DNA of 7,161 nt from Pseudolysobacter sp. (GTDB lineage Bacteria > Pseudomonadota > Gammaproteobacteria > Xanthomonadales > Rhodanobacteraceae): contig JANXUW010000106.1 in assembly GCA_025351985.1 (NCBI GenBank), forward strand, positions 1 through 7,161, written 5' to 3'. Positions 6,584-7,161 of the stretch are shown here, piece after piece. A model generated the notes under the pieces. That model ran no database searches. It worked only from the letters and a program-made list of their open reading frames with translations, and was not told the DNA's origin. A program made the translations under genes and the position numbers. Position 1 is the stretch's first letter; every line of letters starts with the position of its first letter.

Positions 6584-7161
6584 TTCACCAATTGATTCAA
6601 GTTGAAGATCGGCAACAATATCGCGAGCACGATGAACAACACCAGCCCGCCGACGGCGAGAATCACGAGCGGCCCAAGCACCGCGGTCAACGTCGACAGC
6701 CAGCGATCGAGCTCGCGATTCTGATGTTTGGCCGCTTCTTCGAGCATGCGTTCGAGTTCTCCGGAGCGCTCGCCGCTGGCGATCAGGCGCAATGCCACGG
6801 GCGGAAAATAACCGCTGTCGCCGAGCGCCTTGGAAAACGATCCGCCTTCGCGCACGCGAATCGCCGCCCGCTTCAACGCCTCTCGCATCGGCAGGTTCGG
6901 CACGACTTGCGCGGCGATATTCAACGCATCGAGCAGCGGCACGGCGCTGGCCGTGAGCAGGCTCAGCGTGGTCGCGCAGCGCGCGGTGTTGGCGGCACGC
7001 GTGAGGCTGCCGACCAGCGGCAATCGCAGTAGCATGCGATCCCACGCGTAGCGCGCTTTTTTCTGGCGCAGCGCCAGCCGTCCGCTGACCGCCGCGACGA
7101 TCACCGCGATCAAGATCAGCCAGCCGAAATCCTTGACCAACTCGCTCAGCGCGATCAGCGT
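6580..7161 (-). CDS. gspF: Type II secretion system inner-membrane protein GspF (C-terminal part, cut by window edge)
   Basis: 193 residues, open through the window edge, so the N-terminal half is missing. The segment TLIALSELVKDFGWLILIAVIVA contains a transmembrane helix (about 13-27). It is followed by a T2SSF domain (about 45-165): TARCATTLSLLTASAVPLLDAL, then EGGSFSKAL, then the hallmark ASGERSGELERML, and a C-terminal membrane helix ending ILLPIFNLNQLVK. GspF is the platform protein of the type II secretion (and related pilus) machinery, linking the ATPase GspE to the pseudopilus. The ending PIFNLNQLV fits GspF better than PilC, but PilC or another T2SSF-family protein cannot be excluded without the missing part and neighbours. 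An internal TTG is not the real start. Its TGA overlaps the ftsE ATG as ATGA. Confidence 0.88.
   Translation of the reverse strand, partial: TLIALSELVKDFGWLILIAVIVAAVSGRLALRQKKARYAWDRMLLRLPLVGSLTRAANTARCATTLSLLTASAVPLLDALNIAAQVVPNLPMREALKRAAIRVREGGSFSKALGDSGYFPPVALRLIASGERSGELERMLEEAAKHQNRELDRWLSTLTAVLGPLVILAVGGLVLFIVLAILLPIFNLNQLVK

Noticed and set aside
5855..6595. Plus-strand open frame (246 codons) opposite ftsE
   Set aside because: It lies antisense to an ABC ATPase with all motifs intact; composition is that of a shadow frame.
6584..7045. N-terminal extension of ftsE by 154 codons
   Set aside because: This part is gspF read in another frame. FtsE homologues start at the MIRF-type Met, here at 6583.

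Overview
The window reads as chromosomal DNA of a GC-rich Gram-negative bacterium, most likely a gammaproteobacterium. The reasons are an FtsE/FtsX pair, a GspF-type secretion protein ending in the same strand block, and a uracil-DNA glycosylase very close in motifs to the E. coli enzyme. No rRNA, tRNA, CRISPR array, insertion sequence or phage gene was seen. The genus cannot be fixed from sequence alone.

Left half (about 1-3288): a metabolic module around a divergent regulator. On the minus strand, a two-repeat tautomerase-superfamily protein (1756-2214) is followed, with a TGATG stop/start overlap, by a dienelactone-hydrolase-family protein (911-1756). After a 60-bp gap comes a classical short-chain dehydrogenase (104-850). 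Facing away from them across a 93-bp intergenic region is a GlxA-type AraC-family regulator with an N-terminal DJ-1/PfpI-like domain (2308-3288). The layout suggests one regulator controlling a small three-enzyme operon that isomerises, hydrolyses and reduces or oxidises an unknown carbonyl or lactone compound. At the extreme left a possible 3' end of another plus-strand gene runs into the SDR gene.

Right half (about 3318-7161): a tightly packed minus-strand block. In transcription order it is gspF (3' part only, cut by the window edge), ftsE, ftsX, a response regulator with two receiver domains and no output domain, and ung. gspF/ftsE and ftsE/ftsX each overlap by ATGA, ftsX and the regulator are 6 bp apart, and the regulator and ung are about 27 bp apart. 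This joins secretion, cell-division, signalling and DNA-repair genes in one probable transcription unit. The first receiver domain of the regulator has lost its phospho-acceptor aspartate (Ser instead), while the second looks intact.

The halves meet tail to tail at 3289-3317 with no convincing terminator. No clear novel defence or mobile system is visible. The points most worth a second look are the pseudo-receiver/receiver protein in the ftsEX position, the gspF-ftsEX fusion of operons, and the uncharacterised tautomerase-hydrolase-SDR pathway.
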